Below are positions 24,981 to 34,745 of a stretch of DNA of 64,000 bases, one piece after another. The stretch lies in NCBI GenBank assembly GCA_904381285.1, contig CAJFII010000005.1:1-64000 (forward strand), in the 5' to 3' direction. The stretch is from an uncultured Clostridia bacterium. Its GTDB lineage: Bacteria; Bacillota; Clostridia; TANB77; CAG-508. The position numbers and the translations under genes were made by a program. The number at the start of each line of letters is the position of its first letter. The first letter of the stretch is position 1. Below the pieces are notes generated by a model, which saw only the letters and a list, made by a program, of their open reading frames with translations, was not told the DNA's origin and made no database searches.

Positions 24981-25622
24981 TTATATTTCTCCACATTCCT
25001 TTAGTTTATTTATATACTTTCTTTGTATTTCTATATAATTATTCTTATCAGACAATAATATTCTTATATCTTCTAGAAATTGCTCATATTTTTCATCTTT
25101 AAAGAAAAATTTCGCATATCCGTTTTCTCCAAATTTTAAATTCAAATAATTAAAAGCTCTATCAAATAATTGAGCATCAGATTCTTTTGGATAAAGTTTT
25201 TTTTCATAAGTATAAGTGCTTTTTAAACAAGATTCCACAGTAGTGTTTCTATCAGCAGTAGAAACTATTTTTCCGTAAATACTCCTAGGTTGGTGATCAG
25301 CAGATGCTCTATGGTCTTCAATAGCTTCTTTAATAATCATTAATTCCTTATCTGAAAAGAACTTTTTTAAATTATCATCTTTATACATAATTTCTCCAGA
25401 TAGTATTTCATGTTTTTTAGGGTCTATATAATGACCAATGTCATGATAAGCTGCTATAGCATATACAATATCATAATTAATATTTGGAACAGTATCTGCA
25501 AATTTAAAACTTCTATTTATTACATATTTTATATGTTCAATATTGTGTCCTAAATCATTTTTTTGGTATTCTGGAAATACATTTTCTTCGATATATTTTT
25601 TTAATTCATCATTTATTTTCAT
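24981..25622 (-). CDS. HD-domain phosphohydrolase
   Basis: The 213-aa product has HNIEHIKYVINRSFKFADTV, then AAYHDIGHYIDPKKHEILSG (HD motif near residue 58) and IEDHRASADHQPRSIYGKIV, followed by STADRNT. These His/Asp positions form the usual HD metal site. HD phosphohydrolases hydrolyse nucleotides or phosphodiesters; the substrate here is unknown. It stands alone on the minus strand and converges with the Dabb gene nine bases away. Confidence 0.85.
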   Translation of the reverse strand: MKINDELKKYIEENVFPEYQKNDLGHNIEHIKYVINRSFKFADTVPNINYDIVYAIAAYHDIGHYIDPKKHEILSGEIMYKDDNLKKFFSDKELMIIKEAIEDHRASADHQPRSIYGKIVSTADRNTTVESCLKSTYTYEKKLYPKESDAQLFDRAFNYLNLKFGENGYAKFFFKDEKYEQFLEDIRILLSDKNNYIEIQRKYINKLKECGEI

Positions 25623-25726
25623 GATTTAACTACTCCTATATGAATCGTTTAAACTAATAAAATTGTAACATATATATATAAATTATCAATACATTTAGAG
25701 TAAAATATTGTAAAATGTGAATAACA

Positions 25727-27227
25727 TTAATCTAAATCAAGTAATTCCAAATCTTTAATACTTGGATCATACAAAGACTTACCATCATAACTAAACCTTG
25801 AACCATGACAAGGACAATCCCAAGTCTTCTCCAAATTATTCCAGCTAAGTTCACAACCCAAATGACTACAAATAGGTTTTATAGCATAAATTTTTCCTTC
25901 ATTATCCTTGTAGATTCCAATTTTTACATCTTCATATTCAATTATTTTACCTTCATCATTTTTTACTGAATCTAAGGTTTCAGAAGGAATTTTAAATTTA
26001 TCTAATACAAGAGAAGTGGATACCTGTTTTAACATATTTGTAAATTCAGTACCATTTTTAATAGGCTCAAATCGGGTAGAAAGAAAAATATCTTCATATT
26101 TATTTTCCTTGCCTAAAATTTTATCACAAGTAATTTGAGCAGCTACATTAGAAGTACTCATACCCCATTTTTTAAATCCTGTAGCTACATAAACGTTAGG
26201 CATCATAGAAGAAAATTCACCAATATAAGGAATTTTATCTAAAGAAATACAATCTTGTGTTTGCCATCTAAATAATACATTACAATCTGGATATATAGAT
26301 TTAGCCATATTTTCTAAGTTTTTATAGCAATTTGATAAATCTTCTCCGCTTCCAACCTTATGCTCAGAACCACCTATCAAAACAATTTTCTTACCATTAT
26401 AATTAGCAGTTCTAAAAGAAGCAACAGGGGATTTTGTATTAATATACATTCCATTAAAAAGAGGAGCTTTAGTTTCAACACCTATAATATATGAAGCCTC
26501 TTGATACATCTTCAAAAAATAGAAACCAGGAGCATTAATAATTGGATAATGAGTAGCAAGAACTACATACTTAGAGGTAATAGTATTATTTTTAGTAAAA
26601 ACATCATATCCATCAGTAGATTTCTTTACATCATATACTTTAGAATTTTCATATATTTCACCATTATTATTTAAAATACAATTACACAAACCATTTATAT
26701 ATTTTAATGGATTAAACTGAGCCTGATTTGGAAATTTAATAGCACTTAAAATGTTAATCGGAAGGTCAATTGTATTTACTAGTTCGGCATTGCCCCCTAA
26801 AGAATTTACTGCAAGAACTTCATGTTTAATTTTTATAACTTCTTCTTCCAAATTAGTATATACAAAATTATCTTGAAATTCAAAATCACACTCAATATTC
26901 TCATTATCAATAATATTTTTAATATTAGTAATAGCATTTTCATTTGCTTCTAAATAACCTTTTGCAAAATCAGTAGAAAAAGTATTAATAAGATAATCAT
27001 AAAAAAGACCATGTTGAGAAGTAATTTTACCAGTAGTATTGCCGAGTAGCATGATGAGCAATTTTATCCTTCTCTAGAACACAAACCTTTAAACCAGCTT
27101 TACTAAGTAAATAAGCTGTAGAAATTCCAGTGATACCACCACCAATAATACATACATCAACATTAATATCCTTATCTAATGTAGAAAAATTTTTAATTTC
27201 GACAGAATCAATCCATAAAGAATTCAT
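25727..27227 (-). CDS. FAD-dependent oxidoreductase with C-terminal Rieske domain; CGG +1 site
   Basis: The 499-residue protein is obtained only by shifting +1 at CGG (27042-27044 on the plus strand, codon 62). Upstream it reads VDVCIIGGGITGISTAYLLS and KIAHHAT; downstream it continues NTTGKITSQHGLFYDYLI. The shifted GGC supplies Gly in AT-G-NTTGK, a conserved turn of this DAO-type family. Without the shift translation ends five codons later. The C-terminus is a Rieske [2Fe-2S] domain (CSHLGC about residue 455, CPCHGSRF). Such GlpD/YdiJ-like fusions are likely redox enzymes of unknown substrate. Both halves are intact on either side of the shift. SD AGGAGG precedes ATG 27227. Confidence 0.88.
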
Positions 27228-27305
27228 ATTTAAACCTCCTAATATAAATCAAAAATAGTTTTTCCTAAAAAGTAAAAAAAATACAAAAAAATAAAACATA
27301 TCATC

Positions 27306-27788
27306 TTACCAATGATACGTTTCATTTTTTGATATTTTAAAAGCTCTAAATAATTGTTCTAGTAAAAATACACGAATTAATTGATGTGGAAAAGTCATTT
27401 TAGAAAAACATAATTTTTCATTTGCAAGATTTAAAACATCATCTGTAAGCCCTAAAGTTCCACCAATTACAAAAGTAATAGAACTATTAAAGTTTAAAGC
27501 AATATCATCAATCTTTTTAGAAAAATCCTCAGAAGAAAGTTCTTTTCCTTTTAAATCTAAACATATAATATATGAATCCTTTTTTATATGATTTATAATT
27601 TTAGATGCCTCTTTTTGTTTAATTTCATTAATTAAAGAATCATTAAGTTTATTCGGCAATTTTTCATCTTGAAGTTCTATAAAATTCAAACTACAATATT
27701 TAGACAATCTTTTAGAATATTCATTTATAGCACTTTTTAAATATTCTTCTTTTAGTTTGCCAACACAAACAATATTAATAGATAACAT
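27306..27788 (-). CDS. rlmH: 23S rRNA pseudouridine-1915 N3-methyltransferase RlmH
   Basis: The 160-aa product begins MLSINIVCVGKLKEEYLKSA and has the SPOUT-type SAM site FVIGGTLGLTDDVL (about residue 105). It ends with KMTFPHQLIRVFLLEQLFRA, then FKISKNETYHW. Length and C-terminus match RlmH (about 159 aa), which methylates the pseudouridine at position 1915 of 23S rRNA. It follows walJ directly, a common order in Bacillota. SD GGAGG precedes the start. Confidence 0.96.
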   Translation of the reverse strand: MLSINIVCVGKLKEEYLKSAINEYSKRLSKYCSLNFIELQDEKLPNKLNDSLINEIKQKEASKIINHIKKDSYIICLDLKGKELSSEDFSKKIDDIALNFNSSITFVIGGTLGLTDDVLNLANEKLCFSKMTFPHQLIRVFLLEQLFRAFKISKNETYHW

Positions 27789-27797
27789 TTAAACCTC

Positions 27798-28613
27798 CTA
27801 ACCAACACGAGCTTGTAAAGTAGGAGTAATTTCTAAAACATCACTTGGGCAATCTCTACTAGCAACATGTAAACCAATACTATCTTTTGAATAATTACTC
27901 ATAGCTAATTCTTCAATTACAGTATTATAAGCAAGTTCTGGAAAATTATTTTCTTTTGAAAGATGACCTAAAATTGCATTTTCTAATCCACAATTAATTA
28001 AATGAGAGATAGTTTTACCAGCTAAATTGTTAGATAAGTGACCATTTGGACCAGCAATTCTAGTTTTTAAAAGATATGGATATCTAGAACATTTTAAAAC
28101 TTCAGGATCATAATTTGCCTCAAGCATTAAAAATTTACTACCTTCCAAACAACTCATAACATTATTTGTCATATGTCCTAAATCTGTTGCAACACTAAAC
28201 TTTTCCTTATCACATAGAAAAGTAAAACCACAAGGATTAGCTGCATCATGAGGTATATCAAAAGGGTGAATAGTAAAATCACCAATTTCAAAATTTTCAT
28301 TATTATTAAAAAACTTTATATTATTATCACTTATTTTATCTCTTTGATTTTTCATAGCATCCCAAGTTTTTTGATTTGCATATACAGGAATATCAAATTT
28401 TTTAGATATTGTTCCAAGACTTTGTACATGGTCAGAGTGTTCATGTGTTACTAAAATAGCATCAATAGTATTAATATCTACTCCAATAGAATTAAGCCCG
28501 TCAACTACTTTTTTTGAACTAACCCCACTATCAATCAATATTTTAGAATTATCACTTTCTACAAATAAGCTATTTCCAGTACTTCCACTATATAAACTAC
28601 AAAATTTTATCAT
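27798..28613 (-). CDS. walJ: MBL-fold metallohydrolase WalJ/YycJ
   Basis: GGATGA lies upstream of ATG 28613 (MIKFCSLYSGSTGNS); the longer frame to 28697 adds an unrelated N-terminus. The 271-aa product has VTHEHSDHVQSLG (HxHxDH zinc site, about residue 63), IPHDAANPCGF, and LATDLGH-type segments of the YycJ family. WalJ is a predicted 5'-3' exonuclease acting in DNA mismatch repair and replication coordination. It pairs with rlmH as in many Bacillota. Confidence 0.9.
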   Translation of the reverse strand: MIKFCSLYSGSTGNSLFVESDNSKILIDSGVSSKKVVDGLNSIGVDINTIDAILVTHEHSDHVQSLGTISKKFDIPVYANQKTWDAMKNQRDKISDNNIKFFNNNENFEIGDFTIHPFDIPHDAANPCGFTFLCDKEKFSVATDLGHMTNNVMSCLEGSKFLMLEANYDPEVLKCSRYPYLLKTRIAGPNGHLSNNLAGKTISHLINCGLENAILGHLSKENNFPELAYNTVIEELAMSNYSKDSIGLHVASRDCPSDVLEITPTLQARVG

Positions 28614-28714
28614 TAATAATTCATCCTTTGCTGTTAATTTAATACAAACATAATGACCATCAATACAAATAAAACAGTAATTTGTATTGACAGTCAAATT
28701 TGTTGAAATATTTA

Positions 28715-29984
28715 TTATTCTTCATTAGATACTCTTTTAATATTCGCACCTATATTCTTAAATTTTTCTTCAATATTTTCATATCCTCTGTCAATATGTT
28801 CAAGATTATAAATTTCTGTTACTCCTTCAGCACATATACCAGCAATAATCAAAGCTGCTCCAGCTCTTAAATCAGTTGCATAAACAGGTGCACCATATAA
28901 AGTATCAACACCTTCAAAAACGGCAGTTTTGCCTTGAGCAGTTATTTTTGCACCCATTTTATTTAGTTCATCAGTATATTGAAATCTAGATTCCCAAATA
29001 CTTTCATTAATAATACTTGTACCATCAGAAAGAGATAAAACAACACCCATTTGAGGTTGCAAATCCGTAGGGAAACCAGGATATGGAGATGTTTTTATAT
29101 TAGCTTTAGAAGTCCTATTATCACACCATACATGAATAGTGTCACCATCAATTTCTTCTGCATGTGCACCAATTTCTATAATTTTTGCTGTAATACATTC
29201 CAAGTGTTTTGTAGTACAATTCTTTATAACTAAATCTCCCCTTGAAGCTACAGCCGCAAGCATAAAAGTACCTGCTTCTATCTGATCTGGAACAACAGAA
29301 TAAGTAACATTTCCTGAAAGTTTTTCAACACCATTAATTTTAATAACATCAGTTCCAGCACCTCTAACATCGGCTCCAAGAGTATTTAAAAAGTTTGCAA
29401 CATCAACAATATGAGGTTCTTTTGCAGCATTATCAATAATAGTTGTACCTTTAGCCAAAACACTAGCAAGCATAATATTAATTGTTGCTCCAACAGAGAC
29501 CATATCCATATAAATTGATGTACCAATTAAATCATTAGCTGAGGCAGTAATTTTTCCTTGTCCAACTTCAACACTTGCACCAAGAGCCTCAAAACCTTTA
29601 ATATGTTGATCGATAGGTCTTGCACCTAGTTTACAACCGTCCAGGCATACCAACTTGAACATGTTTACATCTACCAAGTAGAGCACCAATTAAGTAATAT
29701 GAAGCCCTAAATTTTCTTGTTAATTCCAAAGGTGCATATGTATTTGTAATATGTCTTGCATCAATTGTAATTGTATTTTTAGAAATCCAGTTTATTTTTG
29801 CGCCCATTTCTTCCAAAATTTGGCACAATAATTTAACATCACTAATATTAGGTAAATTTTCAATAGTACATATTCCATCTATAAGTAACGCAGCAGGTAA
29901 AATAGCAACAGCGGCATTTTTTGCACCACTAATTTTAACTTCACCTTTTAAAGGCGTTTTTCCTGTAATAACTAATTTATCCAA
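28715..29984 (-). CDS. murA: UDP-GlcNAc 1-carboxyvinyltransferase MurA; CGG +1 site
   Basis: GGAGGA is six bases before TTG 29984, which I take as the start ([20 protein letters not shown]). The 422-aa protein, a normal MurA length, requires a +1 shift at CGG (29637-29639 on the plus strand, codon 116). Without it the frame ends after CGG-TTG. With it the active-site loop reads [15 protein letters not shown], in which the next codon is the PEP-binding catalytic Cys117. The rest is intact. MurA catalyses the first committed step of peptidoglycan synthesis and is essential, so efficient read-through of this site is expected. Neighbour spoIIR is upstream on the same strand. Confidence 0.92.
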
Positions 29985-30103
29985 AATAATTCCTCCAAAA
30001 AGAATAATCAAAAAAGAGTATACACTACTCTAATTTAATAAAAAATATATCATAAAAAATACTTATTTACAACAGTTTTTATTAAAGATAAAAAAATTCT
30101 AAA

Positions 30104-30141
30104 AAAAAACTAGAAAGAATAAAACATCTTTCTAGTTTTTT
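30104..30141 (-). terminator. Terminator of spoIIR
   Basis: ACTAGAAAGA pairs with TCTTTCTAGT, flanked by A and T runs. The spoIIR stop codon TAG lies in the first arm on the minus strand. Confidence 0.75.
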
Positions 30142-30812
30142 GCTGTAAATATTTTTGCATTTTGGAAGAATTCAATAAGTTTAAATTTAAAACTAATTTC
30201 AGAATTATCTTCATTAGAAATTAAACTAAATTCTTCATCAGATAAATCTTTTTTCATAACTTCTTTAGACTCATCTGGAACAATTCCAGAGCTTACATCA
30301 ACAAAACATAGGGGAGGAAACATTACGCACCACCAGTTTTGACCTTTTGCTTCACCAATTTTAATTCTTAAAGCATCATAATAACCACTAGGTAGTGAAA
30401 TATCACCATATGTTTTAGTTGGAAAAGAAAAATTACCAATTTCTACACTAACATCATAATCAAATCCATTTTGTTTAATTGTATCTAAAGCAATTTGTCT
30501 AAACTCGTCTTTATGAGCTTGTGCAATTTCAATTGCTTCTTCCTTAGAATTTACACCACTACAAATTTCATTCATGTAAGCTAAAACATTATCTCTAACT
30601 ATATATTTTAAATTTTGATCTTCTTTACTATCACTATTTGCTATAACATGAAGCCTAAATACACTATTGGCTAAATCCTCAGATACAGCGCTTACGTAAG
30701 AAAAAGCACAAACAGTTACATATAAAAATAGTAAAAATAAAATCAAAATGGAATATTTTACTTTTTTGTTACATATAATATTTAATAAAGCTCTCAATAT
30801 TAAAACCCCCAA
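30132..30812 (-). CDS. spoIIR: Stage II sporulation protein R
   Basis: The 226-aa product has an N-terminal transmembrane or signal segment (ILILFLLFLYVTVCAFSYV). It then has the SpoIIR signature VFRLHVIANSDSKEDQNLKY, VRDNVLAYM, and a C-terminal YGDISLPSGYYDALRIKIGE, followed by GQNWWCVMFPPLCF. SpoIIR is secreted from the forespore under SigmaF and triggers SpoIIGA processing of pro-SigmaE. Its presence shows a sporulating lineage. The Spo0A-like box at 30909-30915 lies in the divergent control region. Confidence 0.93.
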   Translation of the reverse strand: MGVLILRALLNIICNKKVKYSILILFLLFLYVTVCAFSYVSAVSEDLANSVFRLHVIANSDSKEDQNLKYIVRDNVLAYMNEICSGVNSKEEAIEIAQAHKDEFRQIALDTIKQNGFDYDVSVEIGNFSFPTKTYGDISLPSGYYDALRIKIGEAKGQNWWCVMFPPLCFVDVSSGIVPDESKEVMKKDLSDEEFSLISNEDNSEISFKFKLIEFFQNAKIFTAKN

Positions 30813-30908
30813 TCAAAAAATAAAAATTGTAAAAATATCTCTTTAAAAAAAGTATTAACCAAAATAAAAAAAATATACATGTCTTTGTAAAAAATGCAAT
30901 GTATAAAT

Positions 30909-30915
30909 GTCGAAA
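30909..30915 (+). promoter_or_regulatory. Spo0A-like box (TGTCGAA)
   Basis: TGTCGAA matches the 0A-box core. It lies between the divergent spoIIR gene and the promoter at 30944-30972. Confidence 0.45.
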
Positions 30916-30943
30916 TATTTTTTGTATTTATTATGAAATAATA

Positions 30944-30972
30944 TTGACATATTTTTGTAACAATGGTAAAAT
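30944..30972 (+). promoter_or_regulatory. Sigma-A promoter of the 31014 gene
   Basis: TTGACA (30944-30949) and TAAAAT (30967-30972) are spaced by 17 bp. Transcription would start near 30979, downstream of the ATG at 30963. This rules that ATG out and places the CGG at 30991-30993 in the untranslated leader. Confidence 0.75.
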
Positions 30973-31013
30973 TTACCAGTAAGCTAAAACGGAAGATAAA
31001 GGTAGGGATTGTA

Positions 31014-31520
31014 ATGGATTATATGAATAATCAAGTGAGAAAAGTATGTGGTTTTTATGTGAATGAAAGTCATCTAACCAACATACTACTACCTCATATT
31101 AACAGAAGAATTAAAGAAGGAGTAAAAATAATAACAATCTTAGAAGACGACCTTATAAATAATGTAAAAGAATTATTATCAAGAATAAATTTAAATCAAG
31201 ATACACAAGAAAAAATATTGGAAATAAATTGGACAAGAAAACAAAAATGTAAATATAGTCAAATAAAAGAACAATTAAATGAAAAAGACGTAAATAAAAT
31301 AGATATAATTATAAAAGGAAGTAAAGAATACATAGAAATAGCTAATTTAAATATAGAAAAAGCAATAAAAAATGTACAAGGAAAAGAAATAAATGTTATA
31401 AATTGTTATGAAATAGGTGAAGATAAAAATATAGACTATATTATAGAAAATTATGATTTTAAATTAGAAACATCAGGACTAAAAAAGATAGAAAAATTAA
31501 ACAAAACAAGGATATCTTAA
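31014..31520 (+). CDS. Conserved hypothetical protein next to spoIIR
   Basis: The start is ATG 31014, preceded by GGTAGGG; an in-frame ATG at 30963 lies upstream of the predicted transcription start. The 168-aa product begins MDYMNNQVRKVCGFYVNESH and continues as LTNILLPHINRRIKEGVKII, then TILEDDLINNVKELLSRINL, with a Lys-rich acidic C-terminal half. I do not recognise a family. No signal peptide or membrane segment is seen. It is divergent from spoIIR and followed by a strong terminator. The nearby 0A-like box suggests possible sporulation control. Confidence 0.7.
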   Translation: MDYMNNQVRKVCGFYVNESHLTNILLPHINRRIKEGVKIITILEDDLINNVKELLSRINLNQDTQEKILEINWTRKQKCKYSQIKEQLNEKDVNKIDIIIKGSKEYIEIANLNIEKAIKNVQGKEINVINCYEIGEDKNIDYIIENYDFKLETSGLKKIEKLNKTRIS

Positions 31521-31541
31521 CCTTATATTTATATAATATAT

Positions 31542-31589
31542 ATACCCTTTATTGTTAAACAAAAAGGTTTAATAATAGAGGGTATTTTA
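31542..31589 (+). terminator. Rho-independent terminator
   Basis: ATACCCTTTATTGTTAAAC pairs with GTTTAATAATAGAGGGTAT (two wobble pairs), followed by TTTT. Confidence 0.85.
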
Positions 31590-31604
31590 AATAAAAAATA
31601 GATA

Positions 31605-31633
31605 TTGACTTATTCTTTTTTATGGTATAATAT
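31605..31633 (+). promoter_or_regulatory. Promoter of the uridylyltransferase/phosphomutase pair
   Basis: TTGACT (31605-31610) is followed by GGTATAATATA. TATAAT at 31626-31631 gives 15-bp spacing, and TAATAT at 31628-31633 gives 17 bp. Confidence 0.5.
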
Positions 31634-31706
31634 ATAAGCATTGAAAGGTAAGACAATACAAGCAAAACTACTTAATAAATACTTAAATAAAAAGGAAGTA
31701 TGAATT

Positions 31707-32957
31707 ATGGATGAAAAATATGAAAAAGTAAAAGAAATATTAAAAAAATATAATCAAGAACAATTATTAATTTGGTATGATAAACTAATTGAACAAAAGA
31801 AAGAAGAATTATTAGATCAAATATTAAAAATTGATTTTGATCAAATAGAAGAATTATATCAGGAAACAAAAGGTAAAAAAGATTTTAAGGACTGTAAAGT
31901 TGAGCCATTATCATATATAGATAAACAAAAAATACCAACTGAAGAAAGAGAAAGATACGAAAAAGAAGGAATAAAACTAATAAAAGAGGGTAAATATGCC
32001 GTAGTAACAATGGCTGGTGGACAAGGTACAAGACTTGGACACAATGGACCAAAAGGAACATTTGAATTAGAAGTTGGAGAGAAAAAACCATTATTTACAC
32101 TTCTTGCTCAAACAATAAAAGAAGCAAGAGATAAATATGATGCAGTTATTCCATGGTATATAATGACAAGTAGAGAAAATAATTATAAAACAACAGAATT
32201 CTTCAAAAGACATAACTATTTTGATATGGGAGAAGAAAATGTAAAATTTTTCATCCAAAATGAATTACCAATGATAGACACACAAGGAAAGATTTTAGTA
32301 GATGAAAAAGGAATGGTAAAAGAAGCAGCAGATGGACATGGTGGAATTTTTGAAGCTATGCGAAAAGAAGGCATAACTGAGGAAATGGAAAAAAGAGGAA
32401 TAGAATGGATTTTTATTGCAGGAGTAGATAATGTACTTGCAAAAATGGTAGACCCATTATTAACAGGAATTGCAATAGATAAAAATTTCCTTGCAGCAGG
32501 AAAATCTGTTGTTAAAAATAATCCAAAAGAAAAAGTAGGAGTATTTTGCAAGAAAAATAATAAACCAAGTGTTATAGAATATACAGAAATTACAGATGAG
32601 ATGGCTGAAAAAGTAGATGAAAATGGAGAACTTCTATATGGAGAATCTCATATACTATGTAATTTATTCAATATAAAAGCAATAGAAGAGATTGCAAAAA
32701 ACAAATTACCATATCATAGTGCATTTAAAAAAGCAAAATATATTGACAAAAACGGAGTAATAGTAGTACCTACAGAACCTAATGCATATAAATTTGAATC
32801 ATTTATCTTTGATGCATTTGAAAAATTAAATGATATGGCAATATTAAGAGTAAAAAGAGAAGAAGAATTTGCACCAGTAAAAAATGCTGAAGGTGTAGAT
32901 AGCCCAGAAACAGCAAGTAAGCTATATAAAGAATATATAAAAAATAGAAACAAATAA
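31707..32957 (+). CDS. UTP--sugar-1-phosphate uridylyltransferase (UDPGP/UAP1-like)
   Basis: The 416-aa product has the nucleotide-binding signature VTMAGGQGTRLGHNGPKGTF (about residues 100-119), followed by WYIMTSRENNYKTTEFF and EWIFIAGVDNVLAKMVDPLL. These are the motifs of the eukaryote-type UDPGP family (UDP-GlcNAc or UDP-Glc pyrophosphorylase), distinct from GalU and GlmU. It converts UTP plus a hexose-1-phosphate to the UDP sugar and PPi. The next gene is a phosphohexomutase that would supply hexose-1-phosphate, so the pair forms a UDP-sugar pathway. The exact sugar is not decided by sequence. Confidence 0.88.
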   Translation: MDEKYEKVKEILKKYNQEQLLIWYDKLIEQKKEELLDQILKIDFDQIEELYQETKGKKDFKDCKVEPLSYIDKQKIPTEERERYEKEGIKLIKEGKYAVVTMAGGQGTRLGHNGPKGTFELEVGEKKPLFTLLAQTIKEARDKYDAVIPWYIMTSRENNYKTTEFFKRHNYFDMGEENVKFFIQNELPMIDTQGKILVDEKGMVKEAADGHGGIFEAMRKEGITEEMEKRGIEWIFIAGVDNVLAKMVDPLLTGIAIDKNFLAAGKSVVKNNPKEKVGVFCKKNNKPSVIEYTEITDEMAEKVDENGELLYGESHILCNLFNIKAIEEIAKNKLPYHSAFKKAKYIDKNGVIVVPTEPNAYKFESFIFDAFEKLNDMAILRVKREEEFAPVKNAEGVDSPETASKLYKEYIKNRNK

Positions 32958-32982
32958 TATATTAATGTGGCAAGGAGGAAAT

Positions 32983-34707
32983 ATGGAGAAGTGGTTAGAA
33001 AAATATAATGAATGGTGCAATAATCCAATTTTTGATGAGGAAACCAAACAAGATTTATTAAGCATAAAAGATAATGAAGAAGAAATAAAAGATAGATTCT
33101 ACAAAGATTTAGAATTTGGAACAGCAGGTTTAAGAGGAGTAATTGGAATTGGAACAAATCGAATGAATAAATACACCGTTACAAAAGCAACACAAGGTTT
33201 AGCAAATTTTATAATAAAGGAAAATACACAAAATAAAGGTGTTGCAATAAGTTATGACTCAAGAAATATGTCAAAAGAATTTAGTGAGGAAACAGCATTA
33301 TGTTTAAATGCAAATGGAATAAAAACATATATATTTGATGAGTTAAGACCAGTACCAGAATTATCATTTGCTGTAAGAGAATTAGGATGCACAGCAGGAA
33401 TAATGATAACAGCAAGTCACAATCCTCCAAAATATAACGGATATAAAGTATATTGGGATGATGGAGCACAAATTGTTGCGCCAAAAGATAAAGAAATAAT
33501 TGAAGAAGTAAAAGCAGTTGTAGATTTTTCAAAAATAAAATCAATGGAAAAAGAAGAAGCAATAAAACAAGGCTTATACAATGTAATAGGAAAAGATATT
33601 GATGACAAATATATTGCAGAGTTAAAAAAACAAATTATAAATCCTGATATAATAAAAGAAGTAGGAAAAGATATAAAAATAGTTTATACACCATTACATG
33701 GAACAGGAAATAAGCCTGTAAAAAGGGTTTTGTCTGAACTAGGATTTACAAATGTATATATTGTACCAGAGCAAGAAAAGCCTGATGGAAACTTTCCTAC
33801 AGTAGAATATCCAAACCCAGAAGATGAAAAAGCATTTAAATTAGCCTTAGATTTAGCAAATAAAGTGAATGCAGACATTGTTCTTGCAACAGATCCAGAT
33901 GCTGATAGGCTAGGTGTATATGCAAAAGATGTAAAAACAGGAAAATACATGGCATTTACAGGAAATATGTCAGCAATGTTAATTGCAGAATATATTTTAA
34001 ATCAAAAACAACAAAAAGATATATTACCTAAAAATGGTGTATTAATTAAATCAATTGTTTCAACTAATATGGCAGATGCAATAGCAAAAGAATATAATTT
34101 AGAATTAATAGAAGTATTAACAGGATTTAAATACATAGGGGAGAAAATAAAAGAATTTGAAAAAACACATGAAAAAGAATATGTATTTGGATTTGAAGAA
34201 AGTTATGGATGTTTAGTAGGAACACATGCAAGGGATAAAGACGGAATATGTGCTGTAATGATGCTGTGTGAAGCAGCAGCTTTTTATAAAAAACAAGGCT
34301 TAACATTATGGGATCAAATGATTAAGATGTATGAAAAATATGGATACTATAAAGAAGGAATAACATCAATAACAATGGAAGGAGCAGATGGCGCAGAAAA
34401 AATAAAGCAAATAATGGAAGAATTAAGAAATAATGTGCCAACTGAATTTGGAGAATATAAAGTAATAAAAGTAAAAGATTATAAAACTAGTGAATGTAAA
34501 GATTTACAAACAAATAATATTTCAAAAATAAATTTACCAACATCAAATGTCTTGTATTATGATTTAGAAAATGATGGATGGTGTTGTGTAAGACCTTCTG
34601 GAACAGAACCTAAAATTAAATTTTACATGGGAGTAAAAGGAAAAACTAATGAAGAAGCAAATACTAAATTAGAAAATTTAAAACAAGCAATATCAAAATT
34701 AGTATAA
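32983..34707 (+). CDS. pgm: Phosphoglucomutase/phosphomannomutase (alpha-D-phosphohexomutase)
   Basis: AGGAGG is just upstream of ATG 32983 (MEKWLEKYNEWC). The 574-aa product is PgcA-like. It has FGTAGLRGVIGIGTNRMNKY at the N-terminus and the phosphoserine loop ITASHNPPKYNGYKVYW (about residue 145). The metal loop ATDPDADRLGVY is at about residue 303, GFEESYG near residue 404, and the phosphate-binding RPSGTEPKIKFY at the C-terminus. It interconverts hexose-6- and hexose-1-phosphate. It is co-transcribed with the uridylyltransferase and ends in a bidirectional terminator shared with ttcA. Confidence 0.93.
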   Translation: MEKWLEKYNEWCNNPIFDEETKQDLLSIKDNEEEIKDRFYKDLEFGTAGLRGVIGIGTNRMNKYTVTKATQGLANFIIKENTQNKGVAISYDSRNMSKEFSEETALCLNANGIKTYIFDELRPVPELSFAVRELGCTAGIMITASHNPPKYNGYKVYWDDGAQIVAPKDKEIIEEVKAVVDFSKIKSMEKEEAIKQGLYNVIGKDIDDKYIAELKKQIINPDIIKEVGKDIKIVYTPLHGTGNKPVKRVLSELGFTNVYIVPEQEKPDGNFPTVEYPNPEDEKAFKLALDLANKVNADIVLATDPDADRLGVYAKDVKTGKYMAFTGNMSAMLIAEYILNQKQQKDILPKNGVLIKSIVSTNMADAIAKEYNLELIEVLTGFKYIGEKIKEFEKTHEKEYVFGFEESYGCLVGTHARDKDGICAVMMLCEAAAFYKKQGLTLWDQMIKMYEKYGYYKEGITSITMEGADGAEKIKQIMEELRNNVPTEFGEYKVIKVKDYKTSECKDLQTNNISKINLPTSNVLYYDLENDGWCCVRPSGTEPKIKFYMGVKGKTNEEANTKLENLKQAISKLV

Positions 34708-34712
34708 AAACC

Positions 34713-34745
34713 GAAAAAGGAATCTAATTATTAGATTCCTTTTTC
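34713..34745. terminator. Bidirectional terminator between pgm and ttcA
   Basis: GAAAAAGGAATCTAA pairs perfectly with TTAGATTCCTTTTTC around loop TTA. The last codons of ttcA lie in one arm. Confidence 0.9.

Noticed and set aside
30963..31013. In-frame ATG at 30963 that would make CGG at 30991 an ordinary Arg codon
   Set aside because: It lies upstream of the predicted transcription start of a consensus promoter and has no SD; ATG 31014 has one.
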